Shown here piece by piece: positions 35,662 to 48,062 of a DNA stretch of 64,000 bases. Every line of letters starts with the position of its first letter. Position 1 is the stretch's first letter. A model generated the notes under the pieces. It did no database searches. It was not told where the DNA came from and was given only the letters and a program-made list of their open reading frames with translations. The position numbers were made by a program, and so were the translations under genes. The DNA is from Cryptomeria japonica (taxonomy: Eukaryota > Streptophyta > Pinopsida > Cupressales > Cupressaceae), in assembly GCF_030272615.1 (NCBI RefSeq), contig NW_026729168.1:12501-76500 (forward strand). The letters run 5' to 3'.

Positions 35662-38404
35662 TCAACTAACCTCATGAAGGGGTACAACCCCTATTTGTCT
35701 TCTAAGACACTCAAATGTAGTCTTAGGCAGAGGTTTGGTAAAAATATCTACAAGTTGATCCTTTGTTGAAACATGCTCTAAGATAACATCTTTACTTCGA
35801 ACTTTCTCCCTCAAGAAATGATACTTCAATTCAATCAGATATCTTAAAATTCTCTTGGTTGCTATCAGATGTACTTCCTTTGGATTCTTCTAGAATCTAG
35901 CAACTATACCAACTGCATGGGCAATATCTGGTCGATTGTGAACAACATAGTGTAATTTTCCAATCATTGACTTGTATTATTTCTCATATAAAGACTTAGA
36001 TGTGTCTTCCTTGGACAATTTACAACCTGTAACCATTGGAGTTCCAACTAGTTTACAGTCACTCATGCCAAAAGTCTTCAAAACTTCTTTCACATACTTA
36101 GATTGAGTAATGAAAATACCATTCTTTGTCTGTTGTATTTGCAAGCCTATGAAATTTTTTATTTCCCCTACTAATGACATCTCAAACTCATTCTTCATTT
36201 CATCTATAAAACTTTTTCTCATGACATCATTACCTCCAAATATAATGTCATCAACAAATACTTCACTAACTATTATTTTATCTCCTTCAGAGTTGAGATA
36301 AATGTTGTTGTCATCACTGGTTCTTGCAAAGCCTATCTTCATCAGATGTGTATGAAGCCTTTCATACCATGCTCTAGGTGCATGCTTTAATCCATACAAA
36401 TATTTATGCAATTTTCATACCATGTCTTCTTTATCTATCAATGCATAACCATCAGGGTGCTCTATATAAACTTCTTCTTCCAATATCCCATTCAAAAATA
36501 TAGACTTAACATCCATCTGGTATACCTTGAACTTCTTATGAGCTGTGAATGCAAGTAATGTTCTTACTCCTTCCAGTCTTGCTACTGGTGCAAAAGTTTC
36601 TCCATAATCTTCTCCTTCTTTTTGCGCATAACCTTTGCAAACTAATCTTGCCTTATTGTGAACTACAACACCATCCTCATTTAACTTGTTTCTTAACATG
36701 CATTTAGTACCTATGACATTCTTGTTTACCGGTCGGGGTACCAGGGTCCAAGTGTTGTTCTTCTCACTTTGATCCATTTCTTCTTCCATTTCCTTAACCC
36801 AATGATCATCACAAAAAACATCCTTAGTACTTCTCAGTTCAAAGGTGGAGAACATGCAAGAGTTCTCTCTAACTCTTCTTCTAGTAAGTACTCCAACATC
36901 CTTATCCCCAATAATCTACTTAGGACTATGATTCAGTCTCACATATCTAGGAATAACATGATCATTCTCCTCAGGTTCAACTTCTTCATCATCTTCTTCT
37001 TCTTAAATTATCTATTCTAGTTGAACAAGTACATTAGGATTTTCCTTACCGATTTTAGATTTAACTGTTTCAGGTTCTAAAAGAAAAATGGAAGGATCTT
37101 CATCCTTTTTCTCTAAACTAGTTCCTTCAGATACCTTAGGGCATTCATCTACACGAACATTAGCACTCTCAACAATTCTCTGAGTTCGGTTATTGAAACA
37201 TTTGTAGGCCTTACTCTTGGTGGAATAGCCAAGAAATATGCCTTCATCACTCTTCGCTTCAAACTTGCTAATGTAATCACCTCTTTTAATAAAACATTTA
37301 CTACAAAAGATCTTAAAATAACTAACATCACACGAACTTCCATACCAATACTCATAAGGTGTCTTGTCCTTACCTTTTGTCACCAGAACTTGGTTCATTG
37401 TGTAGACAGTTGTACTTACAACTTCTCTCCAAAATGTGTTTGCCACATCTCCTTTTATCAACATAGTCCTAGCATCTTCAACCACTGACCGATTGTTTCT
37501 CTCTGCTATACCATTTTGTTGTGGTGTCCTTGGTGCAAAAAGATGCAGCTTGATACCATTCTCATCAAAATACTTAGTGAACTCCTTAAAAGTGAATTCA
37601 CCTCTTTGATTTGTTCTCAGACATTTAATCTTTTTGCCACTCTCTTTCTCAGTTAAGGCCCTGAATGCCTTGCATTTACCCAAAAGCTTCATTCTTATCT
37701 TTCAAGCATGTGACCCACATCATCCTTGAATAGTCATTAGTGAAGATCATGAAATATCTATCACCTGAAATGCTTCTAGTTCTTATTGGTCCACATAGAT
37801 CTGTATGAACCAAATCTAACAAGTGCTCCACTGAGAAAGACTTTCTCTTGAAAGTAGAGGAAGTCATCTTCCCTAACTGACATTCTTTACAAAGAGCATT
37901 ATCTAGTTTGTTTATCTGAGGTAGACCTCTTACTGTCTTAGACTTACTCACTTTAACAATATTGTCGAAAATTATATGACAAAATCTTCTATGCCAAAGC
38001 CATCTACCATCTATCTTTGCAATCAAACAATTGCTAACTTTAGGATTAAGATGAAATAGATTACCTCTAGTCTGTTTACTGGTTGCAATCAATTCACCTG
38101 TGTTGTCAAATATTTTGCACATGCCATTTCTAAATTGTAGTGGGTATCCTTTGTCATTTAGTTGTGCCACACTCAGAAGATTGTGCTTAAGACCTTCAAC
38201 ACAATAAACATCATCAGAACTACTCTTCCCATTAAGAGAAATAACTCCCTTGCCTTTAACCATACAAGGTGAGTCATTGCCAAATCTGACAACACCACCA
38301 TCAAAATCTTTCAAGGAAAGAAATTTTCTCCGATCACCAGTCATGTGATGTGAACAACCACTATCAATGATCCAATCATCAGAGTTATCCATCCTAGACA
38401 CTAA
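35662..38404 (-). pseudogene. Pol of copia B, RNase H core deleted
   Basis: Order from 38401: protease ([13 protein letters not shown]), GAG-pre-integrase (LWHRRFCH, C..C), integrase core ([17 protein letters not shown] with Asn for the usual Asp-adjacent residue; APRTPQQNGIAERNNR), then, after a frame change near 37685, the INT C-terminus. RT follows: [55 protein letters not shown]. At 35836 the frame runs from RILRYL straight into a KYHFLRE-like C-terminal segment, skipping roughly 100 residues of RNase H. The end FTKPLPKTTFECL is intact and stops at 35662. Other damage: TGA at 36412 and TAGs near 35950. Confidence 0.88.
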
Positions 38405-39417
38405 AAGGTCTTCTGGTCAGATGTCTCTTCCTTAATAGCCACAAACACAATATCTTCACTAGCATCATCATCAGATTCATCATCAGTAATACCACTATCA
38501 ATAGCTACAAGACAATCTCTCTTGCCTTTACCCTTATACCACTTAAATTTGTCTCTCTTGTATTCATTTTCACTATTAGGGCAATTAGCTTCTATATGAC
38601 CAATCTTATTGCAAGCAAAACATTTCAGTGATAGCTTACCTCTATATTTACCAGTGCCTCTAGGCAGTCATTTCGCCAACAATGCTTCAAGCTCCACTAA
38701 ACTATCTTCATCATCATCATCTCTACTGGATCTGGATTCATAGATATGGCTGGTATCTCTACTTCTTCTCACAGATGGGTTAGAGACAAAAGCTTTGAAT
38801 GCAGATTCTGATTTTTGTATAGTACTATCATAGCCATTTAACTCAAAAGCAACAAGTTTTCCAATGATAGAGTCAAGAGTTACCTTTGTCTTGTTAGCGG
38901 ATTTTAGCTCTTGAATAGCTGCAACTCGAATAGCATAGACTAGTAGAAGGGTTCTCAGTACCTTACTAATCACTATGGTATCTTCCACTTTCCCTCCTAC
39001 ACTTTTCATTTCACCAACTATTTCTTTAATCCTTTGACCATACTATTGGATATTCTCGCCTTCAGACATTCTCATGTCATCAAACATTCATCTTAAACTC
39101 TTGTCTTTAGAAATCTTAACATGTTCATCACCGCTATAAATCTCTTCAAGTTTTTTCCACACTTCATATGAAGTTTGAAGACTATCAACATTTGCATATT
39201 TAGCATCACACAGGGAACTTATGATACCCTCTAATACTTGATGATTCTCTTGTTGTTCTTTCTTTTGATCATCAGTCAGAGTACCAATAGGTGCAACATA
39301 TTGAGTATCTACATGCTCCCAATACTGACTACCAATATTTTTTATGTAAATCTCTATTCTATCACTCTAGATTCTATAGTTCTCTTTGTTGAACTTAGGA
39401 CCTTCTTTCTTCATCAT
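38405..39417 (-). pseudogene. Gag of copia B
   Basis: Starts at ATG 39417 (MMKKEGPKFNKENY). A UBN2-type capsid region follows with [29 protein letters not shown] and YAIRVAAIQE, then Ser/Arg/Asp-rich linker RSSRDDDDEDSLVELEALLAK (38750-38670). The zinc knuckle CFACNKIGHIEANC (about 38582-38626) fits CX2CX4HX4C. The frame is interrupted by several stops in the first third and by TAG-type stops near 38667. Gag and pol are joined, as usual for copia. Confidence 0.85.
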
Positions 39418-39475
39418 GATCTATAGGATCTTTTACTCAAGTTGTTAGGCTTAGAGATCTAAAAGTACCAGAGAC

Positions 39476-39489
39476 GCTCTGATACCAAT
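39476..39489 (-). other. Primer-binding site of copia B
   Basis: The minus strand next to the 5' LTR reads ATTGGTATCAGAGC, complementary to the 3' end of plant initiator Met-tRNA. Confidence 0.92.
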
Positions 39490-40893
39490 TGATGGTATGA
39501 TGAAAGAATAAGTATTCGGTAGAATACTGAGAGGGGGAAGGGGTGAATCAGTATACTCAAAAAATGATACAAACTCCCAAACTCAAAATAAACTTATCAA
39601 CAAAATAGTTCTACCAAAATAATACCTCAAAGATTACCAACATCAACCAGTTTGAATGTTATACCAACTTAACAGTAAACAACTTCAATCTTGTAAACAT
39701 CAACAATGCTTAATCAAATATCATCATTTTCAACTCTCATGCTTCCAGTTATCATTCCTTAATCAAATCAATAAATAAGATCATAACCACAAAAGCATTC
39801 ACCACTTGACACAAATATTTATACATGGAAAACCCAAATAGGTAAAAGCCACAGTGAGATGAGACTCACAAGGATAGCTATCTGAACTCTTCTGATGTTC
39901 ACCCTATTAGGAGCCAAGCCTGCCAAAGCTTTACAATAAGTCCTGTTAAGAACTGATTCTGTTAGGAATCACCCAATTAGGAGATTTTACAAATACTCCT
40001 TGATAAAAGCACAATACGCTGTTAGGAGTAAGCTCGATACAAGATTTTAGAATCCAAACTAATGGACCACCTTGTTAGAAGATTTAAATAGTAACCAAGC
40101 TTGTTATAGCTTACCCTATTAGAGGATTTCAATTTCTGCTGTGATTGTTAGAAAATAATAGGTTTTTCTTGATTTGTTTGAATAGCACTACGTCTTCTTG
40201 ATCAGATCCTTCTTAAGCTTCAAATCTTCCTTCACTCAAATTGCAGATCCATCCTCTGGTTAGGCAACTTCATGCTCAACTAATTTCTACCAACTTTGCC
40301 AACACTAAAATCAAACAACATCATTGACCTTAACTACAAATCAAATAGGTCAGTAACATAACAAAAACATAATTCTCATCATTGAGATTAGAAACAAGTC
40401 GGTACAATCTTGACAATTAGAAATCATAACAATCTCTTCACATTTAACAAGAAAATTCCAACTGCTCCATAATTATCACTTCATCAGACTTGTAACTCAA
40501 CACGCGTTGTGCATTTGATGCAATCCACTTTTCTCCTTTCCAAGACAATCAAACGTGCTAAAATAACTTGAAATTATCTTCATACAATGACCACATGTGT
40601 TGCTATCATTACCGCTCAACATTAGATCTTAAACCAACAAACTTTGATCGGCTAGGGTTTAACAAAAACAACTGGTAGGGTTTACCGGTTACAAAACATA
40701 GAAAGGTTTAACCTTATACACCGGTTTACAACATCTTCCACAAAGTTTATCATATCGATTACAATACAAAAGCAATATCAACAATAATATCAGCAAAATG
40801 ATGAATACCATTCATCGGTTCAATTGACATCAATGACAACATATCATTAATGTAATCTATATGCAAAATGCAAACAATATAAAACTGCCAACA
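39490..40893 (-). repeat. 5' LTR of copia B
   Basis: 1404 bp, collinear with 33901-35329; plus-strand ends TGATGGTATG and ACTGCCAACA. It is 25 bp shorter than the 3' copy, mainly from a small loss near 40725. Confidence 0.93.
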
Positions 40894-40898
40894 CCTTA

Positions 40899-41143
40899 TA
40901 CCCAAACTAAATGTGCATCTAAGCAACATGATTACTCAATAGTTGGCTCCTTGTAAACCATCACTTCTCTCTGTTTATATTAGACATTGATCATAATATG
41001 AAGAATACGTCTTTAAGATGGCGGAACATATTAGTTTATATTAACAAACCATTTCATTAAATGAAACTCTAGAAATATATAAAGGTTGAACATTTGATGG
41101 CAAAGTCGGGTTTTGAGGATCCAACCGAAGCTATCCATCAACA
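40899..41143 (-). repeat. 3' LTR of copia C, U3-side part
   Basis: In element sense it begins TGTTGATGGATAGC at 41143 and includes a TATA box (CCTTTATATATTTC, about 41072-41085). It breaks off at the copia B insertion and continues at 33900. Confidence 0.75.
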
Positions 41144-41154
41144 CTCCCTCTTAG
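41144..41154 (-). promoter_or_regulatory. Polypurine tract of copia C
   Basis: CTAAGAGGGAG on the minus strand, directly before the LTR start. A second AAGAGGGAG lies at about 41566-41576, at the end of pol. Confidence 0.75.
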
Positions 41155-41307
41155 CTAGGGAGGAATCCTTATCAACATTTGAGTTACATAGTCATGGCCA
41201 CTCCCAGAGGGTGAGTACACAAATTCTAAGTCATGGAGTCTCTCACATGACATTGACCATGCCTAGTCATAGAGGGTGAATCCACCATACCTACTCATAG
41301 AGGGTGG

Positions 41308-41527
41308 AACAAGGGCTGGAATCTCAAACTTCTCTCGCAAAGAATAATGAAAAACAAGGGCTAATACCTCGAACTTCTCTCACAGAGAAGAATGCAAAAC
41401 AAGGGCTCATACCTCAAACTTCTCTCACAGCGAAGAATGCCCAACAAGGGCTAATACCTCAAACTTCTCTCACAAAGAAGAATGCATGACAAGGGCTTGC
41501 ACCTCAAAGTTCTCTCACAGAGAAGAA
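41308..41527. repeat. 45-bp tandem repeat, five copies
   Basis: Units of 'acaagggctaatacctcaaa' followed by a CTTCTCTCACAGAGAAG hairpin and AATGC, 45 bases each, between the end of the copia C pol and its 3' LTR. On the plus strand the unit reads as a 15-residue peptide repeat (QGLIPQTSLTEKNA), but it is within an element's untranslated end and on the antisense strand, so I do not call a gene. Just upstream (41190-41300), 'catagagggtg' phrases form a further degenerate repeat. Confidence 0.9.
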
Positions 41528-41565
41528 TTCATTATGATACATATCAATCAATGATTGATGTTAAG

Positions 41566-44350
41566 ACTCCCTCTTAGTAAGAGCATCATTTTTCACAATT
41601 CCAAGCTTGTCTCGAAAATGCACAAATTTCACTTTCGCAAGAGGCTTGGTGAAAATGTCAGTTGTCTATTCATCAGTACAAATGTATCTTAACTAAACAA
41701 CATTCCTTTGTACCATATATTTGATATAGTGGTATTGAATCTCTACATGCTCCGTTCTGTCATGAAATACTGGATTAACTGAAAGCTTTACATAAGTTTG
41801 GCTATGACAATGAGTGATGGTAGGCTCCAATGATTGACCAAACAATCCTTCAAGGAGCTTACAAAGCCACACTACTTCACGAATTGCTACACTGGCTACA
41901 ATGTATTCAACCTTTGTAGTGCTCAGAGCTACTGAAGACTTCTTCCTACTACACCAGGAAATCATAGCAGATCCCAAGCTGAAGAAACAACTAGAAGTGC
42001 TCTTCCAGTCTATAATAGTCCCTACCCAATCAAAATTAGAATATCCTTCAAGAATTAGGCCCATAGTGGAAGAGTATTTCAAGCCATATCCATATGTTCC
42101 ACACAAGCATCTCAAGATATGCTTGACTGCAACTAGATGTATCTATCTAGGTTCACTCATGAACTGGCTAAGTGCACTTACTGCATAATAAATATCTAGT
42201 CTAGTGTTAACTAAATACATCAGGGACCCAATCAATTGCCTATACATAGTAGGGTCCACAAGATCTGAACTAGTTGTAGCTTCCCTTAGTTTCTTCAATT
42301 TAGTTTCCATTGGTGTGGACATAGGTTTACAATTTGTCATTCCAAATCTCTTCAAGATATCGATGGTGTATTTTCCTTGACTTAGGATAATCCCATTGGG
42401 CCTCTGCCACACTTCCAACCCTAGAAAGAAGTGCATGAGTCCTAAGTCCATCTCAAATTCGGAAGTCAAATCCTTACATCTATCAATGAGATGATCTTCT
42501 TCGATAACAAATAGGCCATCAACATAAAGTACCAAGATCAACATATCACCATTGAATACCTTGAAGTAAAGGTTTGGATCAACATCATTCTTGCAGAAAC
42601 CTAAACCCACTAAGTATCTATCAATTCTTTCATACCAAGCCCGAGGAGCCTGTTTAAGACCATATAGGGCTTTCTTCAATATACACACATGAGACTCTTT
42701 CCCATGAACTATGAACCCATCAAGTTGCTCGATGTAGACTTCTTCTTCAATCGCACCATTCAGAAAGGCAGTCTTCACATCCATCTGATGCAACTTCAAT
42801 CCCTTAGCTATTGCAATGGCAATTATCGTTCTAATGAAATTATAGCGAGAAACAAGAGAAAATGTTTCCTCATAGTTTATTCACTCTTGTTGAGAGAAGC
42901 CACAAGCCATAAATATAGCCTTGTACTTTTCAATGCTGCCATTGACTGCATGTTTTATCTTGTACAACCACTTCGAAGATACAACATACTTCCCTTTTGG
43001 TCTAGGCACAATATCGCACACATCATTTTTGAGAATGGATTGATACTCCTCATTCATTACATCTTTCCAGACTTATTTTTGTGTGGATTCCTCTACACTA
43101 GAAGGTTTAGACTCAATAAGATTACACATTAATGCAACATAACCAGAAAATATTTGTGGTCTTTTTCTTTCTCTGAATGTTTCTCTAGGAGCAACAAATT
43201 GTTCTGCTTCCTGCATAATGTTTCACGCCCAAAGAGGTCTCTTTTGAGACACAACAATATCTCTCAACCCATCAGTGGGATCTAAGGGTTCAATTGGATC
43301 ATTACTCACATCAGGTTTTGTAGTCTCCTTGTGAATCTCAGGGGCATGATCAACATCCATGTCTTGAGGAGTCTCATAATCTATCTCCATGCATGAGCCC
43401 TTTGATTTCCTGAATGGAACATCTTCCTCAAATTTGACGTCCCTGCTAACCTCTATTTGCTTCTGTCTAGGAATGTAAATACGGTAGGCTTTGGAAGTTT
43501 CACTGTAGCCTACAAATATTCCTCTCTTTCTAGAAGGCTCCAACATGGTTCTCTTGTCCTTGGGAATATGAACATACACAGGACAACCAAGTATTCTTAG
43601 GTGGTTGATAACAGACTTGATACATGAGAAGGCTTCTTCAAGAGTCATATTTTGTAATATCCGATGGGGACATCTATTCTAAATATACATTATTGTTGTA
43701 GAGGCTTCTGCCCACAGAACAATCTGAAGGTCTTGAATATGAATCATAGCTTTTGTAGCTTCAATAATAGATTTGTTCTTCCTTTCAACAACCCTATTTT
43801 GTTGAGGGTTGTAAGGAACACAAAACTCTCTCTTGATCCCTGCCTCAATACAGAAATCATGAAAGCTACCCGAGGAGTATTCACCTCCATTATCAGACCT
43901 TAAAATTTTAATTTTCTTTCTAGTGATATTTTCTACAAGAGTTTTAAACTCTTTAAACCTACCTAGGACTTCATCAGACTCTTTAGACCTTAAGAAATAA
44001 ATCCAAGTCTTCCTAGAGTAGTCATCTATAAAAGTTACATAATAAAAACATCCACTTAGGTATGGAATTGACATTGGACCACATAAATCTGAATGTACAA
44101 GATCTAGTATTTCTTTAGACCTACTTTCACTGCTATGTAAAGGACTTTTAATATTTTTACTCATAGCACAACTTTTACAAGTACCATCATTTACATGAAT
44201 AAGTTTAGGAATACCTTTTACCATCTTCTCCAAAGATGGAAGAGCCCTAAAGTGAAGATGTCCAAGTCTTTTGTGCCAAAGTTTGCTAGAACTTGTAGAA
44301 TCATGAATAAGTGCTTGAACTAGGAGAGTGGAGAGTTTTTATAAACTCTC
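41566..44350 (-). pseudogene. Pol of copia C
   Basis: Joined to gag in one frame. From the left end of the protein: GAG-pre-integrase near 44260 (MVKGIPKLI, CKSCAMSK), integrase core 44150-43680 (VHSDLCGPM, IDDYSRKTWIYF, RSDNGGEYSS, QQNRVVERKNKS; D-D-E kept), INT C-terminus 43650-43223, RT 43130-42143 ([30 protein letters not shown] where YVDD is usual; FFLGLEV), and RNase H 42115-41566 (FDWVGTIIDWKSTS; STTKVEYIVAS; FTKPLAKVKFVHF). The catalytic YVDD reads YVDG. The whole 1.3-thousand-codon frame has stop codons (about ten) but no frameshift. Tork-type wording. Confidence 0.9.
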
Positions 44351-45468
44351 ATGTCAATTTCCAATCACACAAGTAGTCTTGATGCTGGAGTTCTTAGGCC
44401 AAGCAAGAACTCTTCCTTCAGAAAATGCAATTTGATAGCCCTTATCCTCCAGGGCTGAAATAGACACAAGGTTCCTCTTGATCCCTGGTATGAACAATAT
44501 GTCACTTAGGTGTAGAGAAACTCCAAATTTAAGTTTTAGAGATGTAGTACCAACTCCTCTTACAACATAGCGTGCATCATCCCCAATAATGACTTGGAGA
44601 TGTGACTCTTTCTCCACTAAATCATAAAGGTGCTCCTGATGACTGGTGATATGTCGAGAGGCTCCACTATCAGTTAACCATGTATCACTGTCCATAGGAA
44701 CATTGCTTGACAATGCTAATATAAAAAGAAAACCATTGGAGTTATCTTCAACCTCCTTCTGAGATGAGACTTCATTGATGTTTTCTCCTTGATGATTAAG
44801 TCTTGTTAAGCAATCCTTTGCAAAGTGACCAAACGTGTCACACCTAAACCATTCGATGCGAGAGAGATCTTTCTTCCTCTTCCTAGAATCAGGTGCAGAA
44901 TTTGATTTGAAATTTCTATTCCTTTTAAAATTTCCCTTCTTCCAATACTTTCGTTTCTTGGTAGATTGAGTGGAAAGAACATGTGTATCTTCATTTTGAG
45001 AACTCTTGATGATTCCTCTGGTAGTCAATCTTGATTCTTCTTGAATACAATCTGCATGAAGTCGATCAAACTTAGGTAATTTTGACCTTCCACTTATGCT
45101 TTGGATAAATTGCTCCCATAAATGAGGAAAACCATTCAAGGCTAGCATAACAAGGTCTTTACCTATCACTTGATCCCCAATTGTGCATAGTTGATCTCTC
45201 AATTCTAAGAATTTCATGAAATACATGATGACTGAATCTCCTTTTTCCATCTTCGCTTGGTGGAGTTTCTATCTCAAGGCAAGAGCCCTACTTATGTTGT
45301 TAATATCATATAAACCCTCCAAGGTCTTGAACATATCTCTTGCAGTTGTCATCTTGGAGATGAGAGGCACCAAGTGATCCCTTATGGAGTCGATTAATAT
45401 CTTCTTTTCCTTGATTGCATTCTTCTTGAATGTTAGTTTCTCCTCTATGAATTGAAGAAGATCATTTT
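44351..45468 (-). pseudogene. Gag and protease of copia C, cut by gypsy F
   Basis: The main piece is 44354-45250. Reading from 45468 it enters in the capsid region and passes a TAG at 45251 into MEKGDSVIMYFMKFLELRDQL. It continues through a zinc knuckle with CDTFGHFAKDC (first Cys in FRC), near 44820-44860, to the protease (TWLTDSGASRHIT, near 44680) and a GAG-pre-integrase start. The gag N-terminus, primer site and 5' LTR are missing here because gypsy F is inserted at 45469; they should lie beyond the right edge. Confidence 0.88.
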
Positions 45469-46869
45469 TGTAATGCTCCGCCAGAAACCCTAAAGGAAAA
45501 CCACACTACAAGGCAACTAAAGGGTGAAATAATTTTTTAAAAAGATAAGTGCATTAATTATCACATTGCACATTTAATAACACAAGCAGAAGTCTAACAT
45601 TGACATCCTAAAGGGTTACCAATGAAGATTAATTCGTAACTAAAACTACATCATAATGTTAATCCAATTATCCATCTAATTAGGGAAAATCAATTGCCAT
45701 TAATTAAATCATACTCATAAAACTGAATTCCACATTGAAAGATTTAAAGTGTTACACTATAATTACTTTCAATGATTCATTTACACATAAGAAGAAAGAT
45801 AGCTGAATTAACATACATTCCATTGAATTAAGATTATAATATTCAATAATTACATGGCTTCCAAAAGTACAAAGGAAATACATAGGTTACATAGTTTACT
45901 GATACAATGACCACATGGCTCTCAAAAATAGAATAATCACGAACCAAGAAACACTAGTGAAGTTGATCCTCGCATGAAAGTATGAACAAAGATATTCGAT
46001 GGGAAGTGGAACTACCACCCAACCATGTGATACCAAAATGGAACCACCCCACTATGCTAAGAGATAGCAGAAGACCCTCAAGCAAGCATAGTATGATAGT
46101 ACAACATGACTCCACAAAACTTAAGTGACTCAACTCTCAAAACACTAGTGACCCTAAAGAGAGAGTGTCATCACAGGGCTTAAGATGGTTACCCTAGGTA
46201 GGTCTCCGTAGGTCCCGGCCCCCATCTTGGGTTATCTTGGAAACCTTTCCCGAACCCCTAACTCCATCTGAGTTTCATGCGGACCCTACCAACCCTTCAT
46301 GAAGACAAGGTGGTAAGTTTGCCATTCCAGGCCTTCCCACAACATCTTGAGCCTATACAAGCACTCAACCATGTGTGAGGTACAATATCTTAATTAACAT
46401 TACCACTACCCACCCCCTAATCATTTATTAGGTTATCACTTATTAACTGACTTTCGAGGGGTTATCTTGCCATCCTCTTTGGGTGTGCCCCTGCTCAAAA
46501 GTCACTCTCTCATAGGACACTAACAGGAACAGTCTCTCAATGAGAACTCTATGGTGAAACTGACAGCCATATCTAATCCTGACAAACTACAGGTGAAGGA
46601 TACACAAATCAATAACCCAGGATTGACCATTTGCAACAAATGCACAATGGTTCACATCAACAGGGTTACACAACAACACCTGACCAAGGGGTATAAACAA
46701 CCATTACGACATGACAACAACTCAAAATCAGAATTACAAAGTAAATATGCTTTTACCAAAACAACCATTTATACTAAATATCCTATAATAGACAATATTT
46801 TTAAAACAGAAAAATGCATTAAATACTTCCAAATACAGATAATCCAGAAAAATATAAAATACAACTTTA
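45469..46869 (-). repeat. 3' LTR of gypsy F, first part
   Basis: Matches 60911-62343. It contains a GC-richer section (46180-46520: 'aggtctccgtaggtcccggcccccatcttggg') and ends in CTTTA where copia A inserted. Not protein-coding. Confidence 0.93.
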
Positions 46870-48000
46870 TGTTGGATACAATTGTTTAATTGTGTATTGT
46901 CTTTGATGTTACACAAATGTCATATCAGTCTACCGAGCTTAGAATGTTCGGCAAGGCAGTTAGACAGAGTCTACCGAGCTCAGAATGTTCGGCAAGGCAA
47001 TTAGACAGAGTCTACCGAGTTCAGACGGTAAGAGAAGCAAGTTACAGAGTCTACCTAGCACTCCAGAATGCTATACCGAGTTCACAGTCTTTACCGAGTT
47101 CAGTCGGTCTTCGAAGAATATGTGAAGGAAAGTCAGTCTTTACCGAGTTCGCAGTACTTACTGAGTTCAGTCGGTTACCGAAGAATCAGCAGTGTTCACC
47201 GAGCATCAGTGAAATGTTTATGCAGCCGACCGAAGCAATATTTATTGAAACTTGTATATGTAGCCGACCTATGTAATATTTATTGTAACTTGTAATTGGG
47301 CCGACTTGGTAACCTGAATGGTATATATGAGAGATCAAGTTGTGATTTCGAAGTGTGAGGAAGTGTGAGAAGTATGGAAATGTGAAGGAGCAGAAATGTG
47401 CGAATTCTGATGAAGGATCAGTGATATCCTTGAGGTGCAGAAAAGATATATGTGATCAGTAAGGATCTATTGGCGTAGAACAGAGATCTGTATCAGCAAG
47501 ATAAGTTGTATTTAATTCAGATCACTTCATTGTTGCTTTTTAACCATTGTAGCAGTGATACCGAAATCTCTTAACAGAGTTGGTCTAACAACCATTTTTG
47601 TAAATCCTCTGACAAGGTGACAATTCGGTTGAATTGTTCTTAAGACCTTTCACAAGGCCACTCCTAGCAGGGTGATTAAATCCTCTAACAGGGTCACACC
47701 TAATAGTGTGTTTTGTAACCTTTAACAGGGTTGGCTCCTAACAGGGCTCACTTCAGAAGAGTGAAAATCAGTAACTAGTTACATTGGTGGTTTTCCCAAA
47801 ATTGGGTTTCCACGTTATATCTGGTGTTACTTGTGTTCATGTTATTTATTTTATGCATGTTAATGTTTAATGAACAATGATAAGTTAATTTACCGAGTTT
47901 CAGCAGTTTATATTTAAGACATCTAAGGGACTTGTGGATTTATTTTTGTGGTAACTGATTCACCCCTCCCCTCTCAGTTACTCCATCCATATTTTCAACA
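46870..48000 (+). repeat. 5' LTR of copia A
   Basis: Ends TGTTGGATAC and TTTTCAACA. U3 has a 41-bp tandem repeat (46930-46970, 46971-47011, degenerate third copy) and about nine ACCGAG-type motifs up to 47210. TATA candidate GGTATATATGAG at 47319-47330. The 3' half repeats 'aacagggt' phrases, then 'ttttcccaaaattgggtttccacg' and a GATTCACCCCTCCCC block. Confidence 0.96.
47319..47330 (+). promoter_or_regulatory. TATA box candidate of copia A
   Basis: GGTATATATGAG in the middle of the 5' LTR, downstream of the ACCGAG-rich region; the same text occurs in the 3' LTR at about 53157-53168. Confidence 0.55.
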
Positions 48001-48014
48001 ATTGGTATCAGAGC
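48001..48014 (+). other. Primer-binding site of copia A
   Basis: ATTGGTATCAGAGC directly follows the LTR; complementary to initiator Met-tRNA. Confidence 0.95.
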
Positions 48015-48062
48015 TTTCAGTGCTTTTAGGAAGGATTTCAAGGATCTAAGCTAAAGATCAAG

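Larger units (their letters stand above)
33901..40893 (-). mobile_element. Copia element B, structurally complete but defective
   Basis: 6993 bp, minus strand, flanked by a perfect CCTTA duplication (33896-33900 and 40894-40898). LTRs: 39490-40893 (5') and 33901-35329 (3'). The PBS, gag with zinc knuckle, protease, integrase, RT and polypurine tract are all present, but most of the RNase H domain is missing. Protein wording places it close to copia A (Tork/SIRE side of Ty1/copia). It is inserted in the 3' LTR of copia C. Confidence 0.95.

Noticed and set aside
41308..41527. Regular 45-bp repeats with internal hairpins, as in a CRISPR array
   Set aside because: Units are directly adjacent with no unique spacers, and they lie in the untranslated end of a plant copia element.
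46551..47276. Plus-strand frames at the gypsy F LTR and copia A LTR junction
   Set aside because: They run through non-coding LTR text; the 128-codon frame at 46890-47276 recurs in the 3' LTR only because the LTRs are copies.
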